NCBI RefSeq assembly: GCF_032854445.1
Contig: NW_027018305.1
Coordinates: forward strand, 1 to 44,466
Origin: Liolophura sinensis
Lineage: Eukaryota; Mollusca; Polyplacophora; Chitonida; Chitonidae
Direction: 5' to 3'
DNA length: 44,466 nucleotides
The stretch's first letter is position 1; each line of letters opens with the position of its first letter. The position numbers and the translations under genes were made by a program. Shown here one piece after another: positions 22,025 to 34,052 of the stretch. Below the pieces are notes generated by a model. The model did no database searches. It saw only the letters and a list, made by a program, of their open reading frames with translations, and was not told where the DNA came from.

Positions 22025-23122
22025 CCATGGAGTAAGAACCGTTGCTCGACACGTGATTATGACATCAATGATCATTCAATTGTCGCTACAGCCAAAAGTA
22101 TTGGTCGGAGAGCAACGCGGATTGCACCATTCGATTTCTCGTCACAAAATACGTCGGATTAGCCTCTTACTAGTAGCACTGGAACAGTTTTTCTACTGTT
22201 GCATTTTTGCCTGGTCTTTTTGTTAATTGAAACCGGCTACACTGTACTCTGTACAATCGCGACTGGCCATTACTATATTCAACTTTTGACTATAAGTTAT
22301 GTGCCCTTCGGTAGCCCAGAAGACCTGAAATCTTTGGGCCAAGCCCATTTAACTCACCCAGCAATTGCCTTACTTCTAAGTGCAAGACAATCTCAATGTC
22401 TTTATCTACGTGTAGAAAAAAAAACACCATTTGTACATGAAAAACACAAGGTACTTGATACAGTCTGCTGTAAAAAGTACAACTGAACACTGACCCACTT
22501 CAGTAAGGTGCCAAAAGATGCGAAATTGAGCCAGGCATCGGCAGCTGTTGAAAAATTGCAAATTTCCCTGGTTTCCATGGAGTAAGAGCCGTTGCTGGGC
22601 ACGTGATTATGACATCAATGATCATTCAATTGTCGCTACAGCCAAAGTATTGGTCGGAGAGCAACGCGGTTTGCACCATTCGATTTCTCGTCACAAAGTA
22701 CGTCGGATGAGCCTCTTACCAGCAGCACTGGAAAAATTTTTCCACTTTTGCATTTTTACCAGGTCTTTTTGTTAATTGAAATCGGCTACACTGTACTCTG
22801 TACAATCGCGACTGGTCATTACTATATTCAACTTTTGACTATAAGTTATGTGCCCTTCGGTAGCCCAGAAGACGTCAAATCTTTGGGCCAAGCCCATTTA
22901 ACCCACCCAGCAATTGTCTTACTTGTAAGTCCAAGACAATCTCAATGTCTTTATCTACGTGTAGAAAAACCACACCATTTGTACGTAAAAAACACAAGGT
23001 ACTTAATACAGTCTGCTGTAAAAAGTACAACTGACCACAGACCCACATGAATAAGGTGCCAAAACATGCGGAATTGAGCCAGGTATCGGCAGCTGTTGAA
23101 AAATTGCAAATTTCCCTGGTTT
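22025..23122 (+). repeat. 1,098-bp dimer duplication, copy 1
   Basis: Markers: GCTCGACACG (22,044), TTTCTACTGTTGC (22,191), GACTGGCCATTAC (22,261), an A9 tract, GATGCGAAATTGAG (22,517), GCCAAAGTATTGG (one A missing, 22,641), CACAAAGTACGTCGGATGAGCC (22,692), TTTTTACCAGGTC (22,751), ATTTAACCCACCC (22,897). Every one returns at offset 1,098. The missing A and the A9 tract travel together. Confidence 0.9.
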
Positions 23123-24220
23123 CCATGGAGTAAGAACCGTTGCTCGACACGTGATTATGACATCAATGATCATTCAATTGTCGCTACAGCCAAAAGTATT
23201 GGTCGGAGAGCAACGCGGATTGCACCATTCGATTTCTCGTCACAAAATACGTCGGATTAGCCTCTTACTAGTAGCATTGGAACAGTTTTTCTACTGTTGC
23301 ATTTTTGCCTGGTCTTTTTGTTAATTGAAACCGGCTACACTGTACTCTGTACAATCGCGACTGGCCATTACTATATTCAACTTTTGACTATAAGTTATGT
23401 GCCCTTCGGTAGCCCAGAAGACCTGAAATCTTTGGGCCAAGCCCATTTAACTCACCCAGCAATTGCCTTACTTCTAAGTGCAAGACAATCTCAATGTCTT
23501 TATCTACGTGTAGAAAAAAAAACACCATTTGTACATGAAAAACACAAGGTACTTGATACAGTCTGCTGTAAAAAGTACAACTGAACACTGACCCACTTCA
23601 GTAAGGTGCCAAAAGATGCGAAATTGAGCCAGGCATCGGCAGCTGTTGAAAAATTGCAAATTTCCCTGGTTTCCATGGAGTAAGAGCCGTTGCTGGGCAC
23701 GTGATTATGACATCAATGATCATTCAATTGTCGCTACAGCCAAAGTATTGGTCGGAGAGCAACGCGGTTTGCACCATTCGATTTCTCGTCACAAAGTACG
23801 TCGGATGAGCCTCTTACCAGCAGCACTGGAAAAATTTTTCCACTTTTGCATTTTTACCAGGTCTTTTTGTTAATTGAAATCGGCTACACTGTACTCTGTA
23901 CAATCGCGACTGGTCATTACTATATTCAACTTTTGACTATAAGTTATGTGCCCTTCGGTAGCCCAGAAGACGTCAAATCTTTGGGCCAAGCCCATTTAAC
24001 CCACCCAGCAATTGTCTTACTTGTAAGTCCAAGACAATCTCAATGTCTTTATCTACGTGTAGAAAAACCACACCATTTGTACGTAAAAAACACAAGGTAC
24101 TTAATACAGTCTGCTGTAAAAAGTACAACTGACCACAGACCCACATGAATAAGGTGCCAAAACATGCGGAATTGAGCCAGGTATCGGCAGCTGTTGAAAA
24201 ATTGCAAATTTCCCTGGTTT
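23123..24220 (+). repeat. 1,098-bp dimer duplication, copy 2
   Basis: It matches 22025-23122 almost base for base; the only difference I see is GTAGCATTGG at 23,277 against GTAGCACTGG at 22,179. This is one of the youngest-looking events in the window. It ends where AGAACCGTTGCTCGACACG is replaced by AGAGCCGTTGCTGTGCACG. Confidence 0.9.
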
Positions 24221-25261
24221 CCATGGAGTAAGAGCCGTTGCTGTGCACGTGATTATGACATAAATGATCACTTAGTTGTCACTACAGCCAAAAGTATTGG
24301 TCGGAGAGCAACGCGGTTTGCACCATTCGATTTGTCGTCACAAAATACGTAGGATTAGCCTCTTACCAGCAGCACTGGAACAATTTTTCCAATTTTGCAT
24401 TTTTGCCTGGTCTTTTTGTTAATTGAAATCGGCTACACTGTACTATGTACCATCGCGACTGGTCATTACTATATTCAACTTTTGACTATAAGTTATGTGC
24501 CCTTCGGTAGCCCAGAAGACGTCAAATCTTTGGGCCAAGCCCATTTAACTCACCCAGCAATTGTCTTACTTGTAAGTCCAAGACAATCTCAATGTCTTTA
24601 TCTACGTGTAGAAAAACCACACCATTTGTACGTAAAAAACACAAGGTACTTAATACAGTCTGCTGTAAAAAGTACAACTGACCACAGACCCACATGAATA
24701 AGGTGCCAAAACATGCGGAATTGAGCCAGGTATCGGCAGCTGTTGAAAAATTGCAAATTTCCCTGGTTTCCATGGAGTAAGAGCCGTTGCTGTGCACGTG
24801 ATTATGACATAAATGATCATTCAGTTGTCACTACAGCCAAAAGTATTGGTCGGAGAGCAACGCGGTTTGCACCATTCGATTTGTCGTCACAAAATACGTC
24901 GGATTAGCCTCTTACCAGCAGCACTGGAACAATTTTTCCAATTTTGCATTTTTGCCTGGTCTTTTTGTTAATTGAAATCGGCTACACTGTACTATGTACC
25001 ATCGCGATTGGTCATTACTATATTCAACTTTTGACTATATGTTATGTTCCCTTCGGTAGCCCAGAAGACGTCAAATCTTTGGGCTAAGCCCATTTAACTC
25101 ACCCAGCAATTGCCTTACTTCTAAGTCGCAGACAATCTCAATGTCTTTATCTACGTGTAGAAAAACCACACCATTTGTACGTGAAAAACACAAGGTACTT
25201 GATAAAGTCTGCTGTAAAAAGTACAACTGACCACAGACCCACATGAATAAGGTGCCAAAAC
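24164..25261 (+). repeat. Single-monomer tandem duplication
   Basis: Units 24164 and 24713 are nearly identical over 549 bp: ACATGCGG, GGTATCGGCAG, GCTGTGCACG, TTTGTCGTCAC, TTTTTCCAATTTTG, CTATGTACCATCGCG. Differences include CACTTAGTTG against CATTCAGTTG and TACGTAGG against TACGTCGG. The second unit changes to GCGATTGG and CTATATGTTATG in its 3' half. Confidence 0.8.
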
Positions 25262-28007
25262 ATGCGGAATTGAGCCAGGTATCGGCAGCTGTTGAAAAAT
25301 TGCAAATTTCCCTGGTTTCCATGGAGTAAGAGCCTTTGCTGTGCACGTGATTATGACATAAATGATCATTCAATTGTCACTACAGCCAAAAGTATTGGTC
25401 GGAGAGCAACGCGGTTTGCACCATTCGATTTGTCGTCACAAAATACGTCGGATTGGCCTCTTACCAGCAGCACTGGAACAATTTTTCCAATTTTGCATTT
25501 TTGCCTGGTCTTTTTGTTAATTGAAATCGGCTACACTGTACTCTGTACCATCGCGATTGGTCATTACTATATTCAACTTTTGACTATAAGTTATGTTCCC
25601 TTCGGTAGCCCAGAAGACGTCAAATCTTTGGGCTAAGCCCATTTAACTCACCCAGCAATTGCCTTACTTCTAAGTGCAAGACAATCTCAATGTCTTTATC
25701 TACGTGTAGAAAAACCAGACCAATTGTACATGAAAAACACAAGGTACTTGATACAGTCTGCTGTAAAAAGTACAACTAAACACTGACCCACTTCAGTAAG
25801 GTGCCAAAAGATGCGGAATTGAGCCAGGCATCGGCAGCTGTTGAAAAATTGCAAATTTTCCTGGTTTCCATGGAGTAAGAGCCGTTGCTACGCACGTGAT
25901 TATGACATCAATGATCATTCATTTGTTAGTACAGCCAAAAGTATTGGTCTGAGAGCAACGCGGATTGCACCATTCGATTTCTCGTCACAAAATACGTCGG
26001 ATTAGCCTCTTACTAGTAGCACTGGAACAGTTTTTCCACTTTTGCAGTTTTGCCTGGTCTTTTTGTTAATTGAAACCGGCTACACTGTACTCTGTACAAT
26101 CGCGACTGGTCGTTACTATATTCAACTTTTGACTATAAGTTATGTGCCCTTCGGTAGCCCAGAAAACCTCAAATCTTTGGGCCAAGCCCATTTAACTCAC
26201 CCAGCAATTGTCTTACTTCTAAGTCCAAGACAATCTCAATGTCTTTATCTACGTGTAGAAAAACCACACCATTTGTACATAAAAAACACAAGGTACTTGA
26301 TACAGTCTGCTGTAAAAAGTACAACTGACCACAGACCCACATGAATAAGGTGCCAAAAGATGCGGAATTGAGCCAGGTATCGGCAGCTGTTGAAAAAATG
26401 CAAATTTCCCTGGTTTCCATGGAGAAAGAGCCGTTGCTGTGCACGTGATTATGATATAAATGATCATTCAATTGTCACTACAGCCAAAAGTATTGGTCGG
26501 AGAGCAACGCGGTTTGCACCATTCGATTTGTCGTCACAAAATACGTAGGATTAGCCTCTTACCAGCAGCACTGGAAAAGTTTTTCCACTTTTGCATTTTT
26601 ACCTGGTCTTTTTGTTAATTGAAATCGGCTACACTGTACCCTGTACAATCGCGACTGGTCAATACTATATTCAACTTTTGACTATAAGTTATGTGCCCTT
26701 CGGTAGCCCAGAAGACGTCAAATCTTTGGGCCAAGCCCATTTAACTCACCCAGCAATTGTCTTACTTGTAAGTCCAAGATAATCTCAATGTCTTTATCTA
26801 CGTGTAGAAAAACCACACCATTTGTACGTAAAAAACACAAGGTACTTGATACAGTCTGCTGTAAAAAGTACAACTGACCACAGACCCACATGAATAAGGT
26901 GCCAAAAGATGCGGAATTGAGCCAGGTATCGGCAGCTGTTGAAAAATTGCAAATTTCCCTGGTTTCCATGGAGTAAGAGCCGTTGCTGTGCACGTGATTA
27001 TGACATCAATGATCATTCAATTGTCACTACAGCCAAAAGTATTGGTCGGAGAGCAACGCGGTTTGCACCATTCGATTTGTCGTCACAAAAAACGTAGGAT
27101 TAGTCTCTTACTAGTAGCACTGGAACAATTTTTCCAATTTTGCATTTTTGCCTGGTCTTTTTGTTAATTGAAATCGGCTACACTGTACTATGTACCATCG
27201 CGATTGGTCATTACTATATTCAACTTTTGACTATATGTTATGTACCCTTCGGTAGCCCAGAAGACGTCAAATCTTTGGGCTAAGCCCATTTAACTCACCC
27301 AGCAATTGCCTTACTTCTAAGTCCAAGACAATCTCAATGTCTTTATCTACGTGTAGAAAAACCAGACCATTTGTACGTGAAAAACACAAGGTACTTGATA
27401 AAGTCTGCTGTAAAAAGTACAACTGAACACTGACCCACTTCAGTAAGGTGCCAAAAGATGCGGAATTGAGCCAGGCATCGGCAGCTGTTGAAAAATTGCA
27501 AATTTTCCTGGTTTCCATGGAGTAAGAGCCGTTGCTACGCACGTGATTATGACATAAATGATCATTTAATTGTCGCTACAGCCAAAAGTATTGGTCGGAG
27601 AGCAACGCGGATTGCACCATTCGATTTCTCGTCACAAAATACGTCGGATTAGTCTCTTACTAGTAGCACTGGAACAATTTTTCCACTTTTGCATTTTTGC
27701 CTGGTCTTTTTGTTAATTGAAATAGGCTACACTGTATTCTGTACAATCGCGACTGGTCATTACTATATTCAACTTTTGACTATAAGTTATGTGCCCTTCG
27801 GTAGCCCAGAAGACGTCAAATCTTTGGGCCAAGCCCATTTAACTCACCCAGCAATTGCCTTACTTCTAAGTCCAAGACAATCTCAATGTCTTTATCTACG
27901 TGTAGAAAAAAAAACACCATTTGTACATGAAAAACACAAGGTACTTGATACAGTCTGCTGTAAAAAGTACAACTGAACACTGACCCACTTCAGTAAGGTG
28001 CCAAAAG
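25262..28007 (+). repeat. B monomers 46-50, GACGTC/GTACC haplotypes
   Basis: Units at 25262, 25811, 26360, 26909 and 27458 mix the GACCACAGACCCACATG / GGTATCGG block with GAACACTGACCCACTTC units. Rare marks: AGAGCCTTTGC (about 25,329), CATTTGTTAGTACAG (25,919), GGTCTGAGAGC (25,945), GATAAAGTCTGC (25,201; 27,397), ATAGGCTACACTGTATTC (27,721). All intervals are 549 bp except the last (550, A9 tract). Confidence 0.8.
26040..26500 (+). repeat. Segment shared with 34.83-35.29 kb (16 monomers apart), copy 1
   Basis: GACTGGTCGTTACTATATT (about 26,104), GAAAACCTCAAATC (26,162), CATGGAGAAAGAG (26,417) and TTATGATATAAATG (26,448) occur together only here and near 34.9-35.25 kb, so the linkage is unlikely to be chance. 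The distance is about 8.79 kb, 16 monomers less a small deletion. Confidence 0.75.
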
Positions 28008-29106
28008 ATGCGGAATTGAGCCAGGCATCGGCAGCTGTTGAAAAATTGCAAATTTTCCTGGTTTCCATGGAGTAAGAACCGTTGCTGGACACGTGATTAT
28101 GACATCAATGATCATTCAATTGTCGCTACAGCCAAAAGTATTGGTCGGAGAGCAACGCGGATTGCACCATTCGATTTCTAGTCACAAAATACGTCGGATT
28201 AGACTCTTATTAGTAGCACTGGAACAGTTTTTCCACTTTTGCATTTTTGCCTGGTCTTTTTGTTAATTGAAATCGGCTACACTGTACTCTGTACAATCGC
28301 GACTGGTCATTACTATATTCAACTTTTGACTATAAGTTACGTGCCCTTCGGTAGCCCAGAAGACCTGAAATCTTTCGGCTAAGCCCATTTAACTCACCCA
28401 GCAATTGCCTTACTTCTAAGTCCAAGACAATCTCAATGTCTTTATCTACGTGTAGAAAAACCAGACCATTTGTACATGAAAAACACAAGGTACTTGATAC
28501 AGTCTGCTGTAAAAAGTACAACTAAACACTGACCCACTTCGGTAAGGTGCCAAAAGATGCGGAATTGAGCCAGGCATCGGCAGCTGTTGAAAAATTGCAA
28601 ATTTTCCTGGTTTCCATGGAGTAAGAGCCGTTGCTGGACACGTGATTATGACATCAATGATCATTCAATTGTCGCTACAGGCAAAAGTATTGGTCGGAGA
28701 GCAACGCGGATTGCACCATTCGATTTCTCGTCACAAAATACGTCGGATTAGCCTCTTACTAGTAGCACTGGAACAGTTTTTCCACTTTTGCATTTTTGCC
28801 TGGTCTTTTTGTTAATTGAAACCGGCTACACTGTACTCTGTACAATCGCGACTGGTCATTACTATATTCAACTTTTGACTATAAGTTATGTGCCCTTCGG
28901 TAGCCCAGAAGACCTGAAATCTTTGGGCCAAGCCCATTTAACTCACCCAGCAATTGCCTTACTTCTAAGTCCAGGACAATCTCAATGTCTTTATCTACGT
29001 GTAGAAAAAAAAACACCATTTGTACATGAAAAACACAAGGTACTTGATACAGTCTGCTGTAAAAAGTACAACTGAACACTGACCCACTTCAGTAAGGTGC
29101 CAAAAG
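28008..29106 (+). repeat. Higher-order dimer D-E, copy 1
   Basis: Unit D (28008) has ATTTCTAGTCAC, GGATTAGACTCTTATTAG, AAGTTACGTGCCC and TCTTTCGGC. Unit E (28557) has GCTACAGGCAAAAG, AAGTCCAGGACAATC and an A9 tract. The pair repeats at 29107 and 31304. Confidence 0.88.
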
Positions 29107-30205
29107 ATGCGGAATTGAGCCAGGCATCGGCAGCTGTTGAAAAATTGCAAATTTTCCTGGTTTCCATGGAGTAAGAACCGTTGCTGGACACGTGATTATG
29201 ACATCAATGATCATTCATTTGTCGCTACAGCCAAAAGTATTGGTCGGAGAGCAACGCGGATTGCACCATTCGATTTCTAGTCACAAAATACGTCGGATTA
29301 GACTCTTATTAGTAGCACTGGAACAGTTTTTCCACTTTTGCATTTTTGCCTGGTCTTTTTGTTAATTGAAATCGGCTACACTGTACTCTGTACAATCGCG
29401 ACTGGTCATTACTATATTCAACTTTTGACTATAAGTTACGTGCCCTTCGGTAGCCCAGAAGACCTGAAATCTTTCGGCTAAGCCCATTTAACTCACCCAG
29501 CAATTGCCTTACTTCTAAGTCCAAGACAATCTCAATGTCTTTATCTACGTGTAGAAAAACCAGACCATTTGTACATGAAAAACACAAGGTACTTGATACA
29601 GTCTGCTGTAAAAAGTACAACTAAACACTGACCCACTTCGGTAAGGTGCCAAAAGATGCGGAATTGAGCCAGGCATCGGCAGCTGTTGAAAAATTGCAAA
29701 TTTTCCTGGTTTCCATGGAGTAAGAACCGTTGCTGGACACGTGATTATGACATCAATGATCATTCAATTGTCGCTACAGGCAAAAGTATTGGTCGGAGAG
29801 CAACGCGGATTGCACCATTCGATTTCTCGTCACAAAATACGTCGGATTAGCCTCTTACTAGTAGCACTGGAACAGTTTTTCCACTTTTGCATTTTTGCCT
29901 GGTCTTTTTGTTAATTGAAACCGGCTACACTGTACTCTGTACAATCGCGACTGGTCATTACTATATTCAACTTTTGACTATAAGTTATGTGCCCTTCGGT
30001 AGCCCAGAAGACCTGAAATCTTTGGGCCAAGCCCATTTAACTCACCCAGCAATTGCCTTACTTCTAAGTCCAGGACAATCTCAATGTCTTTATCTACGTG
30101 TAGAAAAAAAAACACCATTTGTACATGAAAAACACAAGGTACTTGATACAGTCTGCTGTAAAAAGTACAACTGAACACTGACCCACTTCAGTAAGGTGCC
30201 AAAAG
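29107..30205 (+). repeat. Higher-order dimer D-E, copy 2
   Basis: It is the same marker series at offset 1,099. Visible differences are CATTCATTTGTCGC (about 29,213) and AGAACCGTTGCTGGACACG where copy 1 has AGAGCCGTTGCTGGACACG in unit E. Confidence 0.88.
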
Positions 30206-31303
30206 ATGCGGAATTGAGCCAGGCATCGGCAGTTGTTGAAAAATTGCAAATTTCCCTGGTTTCCATGGAGTAAGAGCCGTTGCTAAACACGTGATTATGA
30301 CATAAATGATCATTCAGTTGGCGCTACAGCCAAAAGTATTGGTCGGAGAGCAACGCGGATTGCACCATTCGATTTCTCGTCACAAAATACGTCGGATTAT
30401 TCTCTTATTAGTAGCACTGGAACAGTTTTTCCACTTTTGCATTTTTGCCTGGTCTTTTTGTTAATTGAAACCGGCTACACTGTACTCTGTACAATCGCGA
30501 CTGGTCATTACTATATTCAACTTTTGACTATAAGTTATGTGCCCTTCGGTAGCCCAGAAGACCTGAAATCTTTGGGCCAAGCCCATTTAACTCACCCAGC
30601 AATTGCCTTACTTCTAAGTCCAAGACAATCTCAATGTCTTTATCTACGTGTAGAAAAACCACACCATTTGTACATAAAAAAACAAGGTATTTGATACAGT
30701 CTGCTGTAAAAAGTACAACTAAACACTGACCCACTTTAGTAAGGTGCCAAAAGATGCGGAATTGAGCCAGGCATCGGCAGCTGTTGAAAAATTGCAAATT
30801 TCCCTGGTTTCCATGGAGTAAGAGCCGTTGCTACGCACGTGATTATGACATCAATGATCATTCAATTGTCGCTACAGCCAAAAGTATTGGTCGGAGAGCA
30901 ACGCGGATTGCACCATTCGATTTCTCGTCACAAAATACGTCGGATTAGCCTCTTACTAGTAGCACTGGAACAGTTTTTCCACTTTTGCATTTTTGCCTGG
31001 TCTGTTTGTTAATTGAAACCGACTACACTGTACTCTGTAAAATCGCGACTGGTCATTACTATATTCAACTTTTGACTATAAGTTATGTGCCCTTCGGTAG
31101 CCCAGAAGACCTGAAATCTTTGGGCCAAGCCCATTTAACTCACCCAGCAATTGCCTTACTTCTAAGTCCAAGACAATCTCAATGTCTTTATCTACGTGTA
31201 GAAAAAAAAACACCATTTGTACATGAAAAACACAAGGTACTTGATACAGTCTGCTGTAAAAAGTACAACTGAACACTGACCCACTTCAGTAAGGTGCCAA
31301 AAG
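30206..31303 (+). repeat. Units F and G, copy 1
   Basis: Unit F (30206) has CGGCAGTTGTTG, GCTAAACACG, CAGTTGGCGC, GGATTATTCTCTTATTAG and ATAAAAAAACAAGG. Unit G (30754) has GGTCTGTTTGTT, CCGACTACAC and GTAAAATCGCG. F returns at 32404 and G at 33501. Confidence 0.85.
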
Positions 31304-32403
31304 ATGCGGAATTGAGCCAGGCATCGGCAGCTGTTGAAAAATTGCAAATTTTCCTGGTTTCCATGGAGTAAGAACCGTTGCTGGACACGTGATTATGACA
31401 TAAATGATCATTCAATTGTCGCTACAGCCAAAAGTATTGGTCGGAGAGCAACGCGGATTGCACCATTCGATTTCTAGTCACAAAATACGTCGGATTAGAC
31501 TCTTATTAGTAGCACTGGAACAGTTTTTCCACTTTTGCATTTTTGCCTGGTCTTTTTGTTAATTGAAATCGGCTACACTGTACTCTGTACAATCGCGACT
31601 GGTCATTACTATATTCAACTTTTGACTATAAGTTACGTGCCCTTCGGTAGCCCAGAAGACCTGAAATCTTTGCGCTAAGCCCATTTAACTCACCCAGCAA
31701 TTGCCTTACTTCTATGTCCAAGACAATCTCAATGTCTTTATCTACGTGTAGAAAAACCAGACCATTTGTACATGAAAAACACAAGGTACTTGATACAGTC
31801 TGCTGTAAAAAGTACAACTAAACACTGACCCACTTCGGTAAGGTGACAAAAGATGCGGAATTGAGCCAGGCATCGGCAGCTGTTGAAAAATTGCAAATTT
31901 TCCTGGTTTCCATGGAGTAAGAACCGTTGCTGGACACGTGATTATGACATCAATGATCATTCAATTGTCGCTACAGGCAAAAGTATTGGTCGGAGAGCAA
32001 CGCGGATTGCACCATTCGATTTCTCGTCACAAAATACGTCGGATTAGCCTCTTACTAGTAGCACTGGAACAGTTTTTCCACTTTTGCATTTTTGCCTGGT
32101 CTTTTTGTTAATTGAAACCGGCTACACTGTACTCTGTACAATCGCGACTGGTCATTACTATATTCAACTTTTGACTATAAGTTATGTGCCCTTCGGTAGC
32201 CCAGAAGACCTGAAATCTTTGGGCCAAGCCCATTTAACTCACCCAGCAATTGCCTTACTTCTAAGTCCAGGACAATCTCAATGTCTTTATCTACGTGTAG
32301 AAAAAAAAAACACCATTTGTACATGAAAAACACAAGGTACTTGATACAGTCTGCTGTAAAAAGTACAACTGAACACTGACCCACTTCAGTAAGGTGCCAA
32401 AAG
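31304..32403 (+). repeat. Higher-order dimer D-E, copy 3
   Basis: It carries the D and E markers (ATTTCTAGTCAC, AAGTTACGTGCCC, GCTACAGGCAAAAG, AAGTCCAGGACAATC) at offset 2,197 from copy 2. Private changes: TTTGCGCTAAG (about 31,670), TTCTATGTCC (31,711), GGTGACAAAAG (31,843), and an A10 tract, which makes the last interval 551 bp. Confidence 0.87.
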
Positions 32404-34052
32404 ATGCGGAATTGAGCCAGGCATCGGCAGTTGTTGAAAAATTGCAAATTTCCCTGGTTTCCATGGAGTAAGAGCCGTTGCTAAACACGTGATTATGACA
32501 TAAATGATCATTCAGTTGGCGCTACAGCCAAAAGTATTGGTCGGAGAGCAACGCGGATTGCACCATTCGATTTCTCGTCACAAAATACGTCGGATTATTC
32601 TCTTATTAGTAGCACTGGAACAGTTTTTCCACTTTTGCAATTTTTGCCTGGTCTTTTTGTTAATTGAAACCGGCTACACTGTACTCTGTACAATCGCGAC
32701 TGGTCATTACTATATTCAACTTTTGACTATAAGTTATGTGCCCTTCGGTAGCCCAGAAGACCTGAAATCTTTGGGCCAAGCCCATTTAACTCACCCAGCA
32801 ATTGTCTTACTTCTAAGTCCAAGACAATCTCAATGTCTTTATCTACGTGTAGAAAAACCACACCATTTGTACATAAAAAAACAAGGTACTTGATACAGTC
32901 TGCTGTAAAAAGTACAACTAAACACTGACCCACTTTAGTAAGGTGCCAAAAGATGCGGAATTGATCCAGGCATCGGCAGCTGTTGAAAAATTGCAAATTT
33001 TCCTGGTTTCCATGGAGTAAGAACCGTTGCTCGACACGTGATTATGACATCAATGATCATTCAATTGTCGCTACAGCCAAAAGTATTGGTCGGAGAGCAA
33101 CGCGGATTGCACCATTCGATTTCTCGTCACAAAATACGTCGGATTAGCCTCTTACTAGTAGCACTGGAACAGTTTTTCCACTTTTGCATTTTTGCCTGGT
33201 CTTTTTGGTAATTGAAACCGGCTACACTGTACTCTGTACAATCGCGACTGGTCATTACTATATTCAACTTTTGACTATAAGTTATGTGCCCTTCGGTAGC
33301 CCAGAAGACCTGAAATCTTTGGGCCAAGCCCATTTAACTCACCCAGCAATTGCCTTACTTCTAAGTCCAAGACAATCTCAATGTCTTTATCTACGTGTAG
33401 AAAAAAACACCATTTGTACATGAAAAACACAAGGTACTTGATACAGTCTGCTGTAAAAAGTACAACTGAACACTGACCCACTTCAGTAAGGTGCCAAAAG
33501 ATGCGGAATTGAGCCAGGCATCGGCAGCTTTGGAAAAATTGCAAATTTCCCTGGTTTCCATGGAGTAAGAGCCGTTGCTACGCACGTGATTATGACATCA
33601 ATGATCATTCAATTGTCGCTACAGCCAAAAGTATTGGTCGGAGAGCAACGCGGATTGCACCATTCGATTTCTCGTCACAAAATACGTCGGATTAGCTTCT
33701 TACTAGTAGCACTGGAACAGTTTTTTCCACTTTTGCATTTTTGCCTGGTCTGTTTGTTAATTGAAACCGGCTACACTGTACTCTGTAAAATCGCGACTGG
33801 TCATTACTATATTCAACTTTTGACTATAAGTTATGTGCCCTTCGGTAGCCCAGAAGACCTGAAATCTTTGGGCTAAGCCCATTTAACTCACCCAGCAATT
33901 GCCTTACTTCTAAGTCCAAGACAATCTCAATGTCTTTATCTACGTGTAGAAAAAAAAAACACCATTTGTACATGAAAAACACAATGTACTTGATACAGTC
34001 TGCTGTAAAAAGTACAACTGAACACTGACCCACTTCAGTAAGGTGCCAAAAG
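32404..34052 (+). repeat. Unit F copy 2, an extra unit H, and unit G copy 2
   Basis: Unit F (32404) repeats CGGCAGTTGTTG, GCTAAACACG and GGATTATTCTC. Then comes H (32953), with GCTCGACACG and TTTTTGGTAATTG, not present in the first F-G pair. Then G (33501), with GGTCTGTTTGTT and GTAAAATCGCG. The order over 28-34 kb is therefore D-E, D-E, F-G, D-E, F-H-G. The unit at 33501 is 552 bp (extra T near 33,720 and an A10 tract). Confidence 0.8.
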
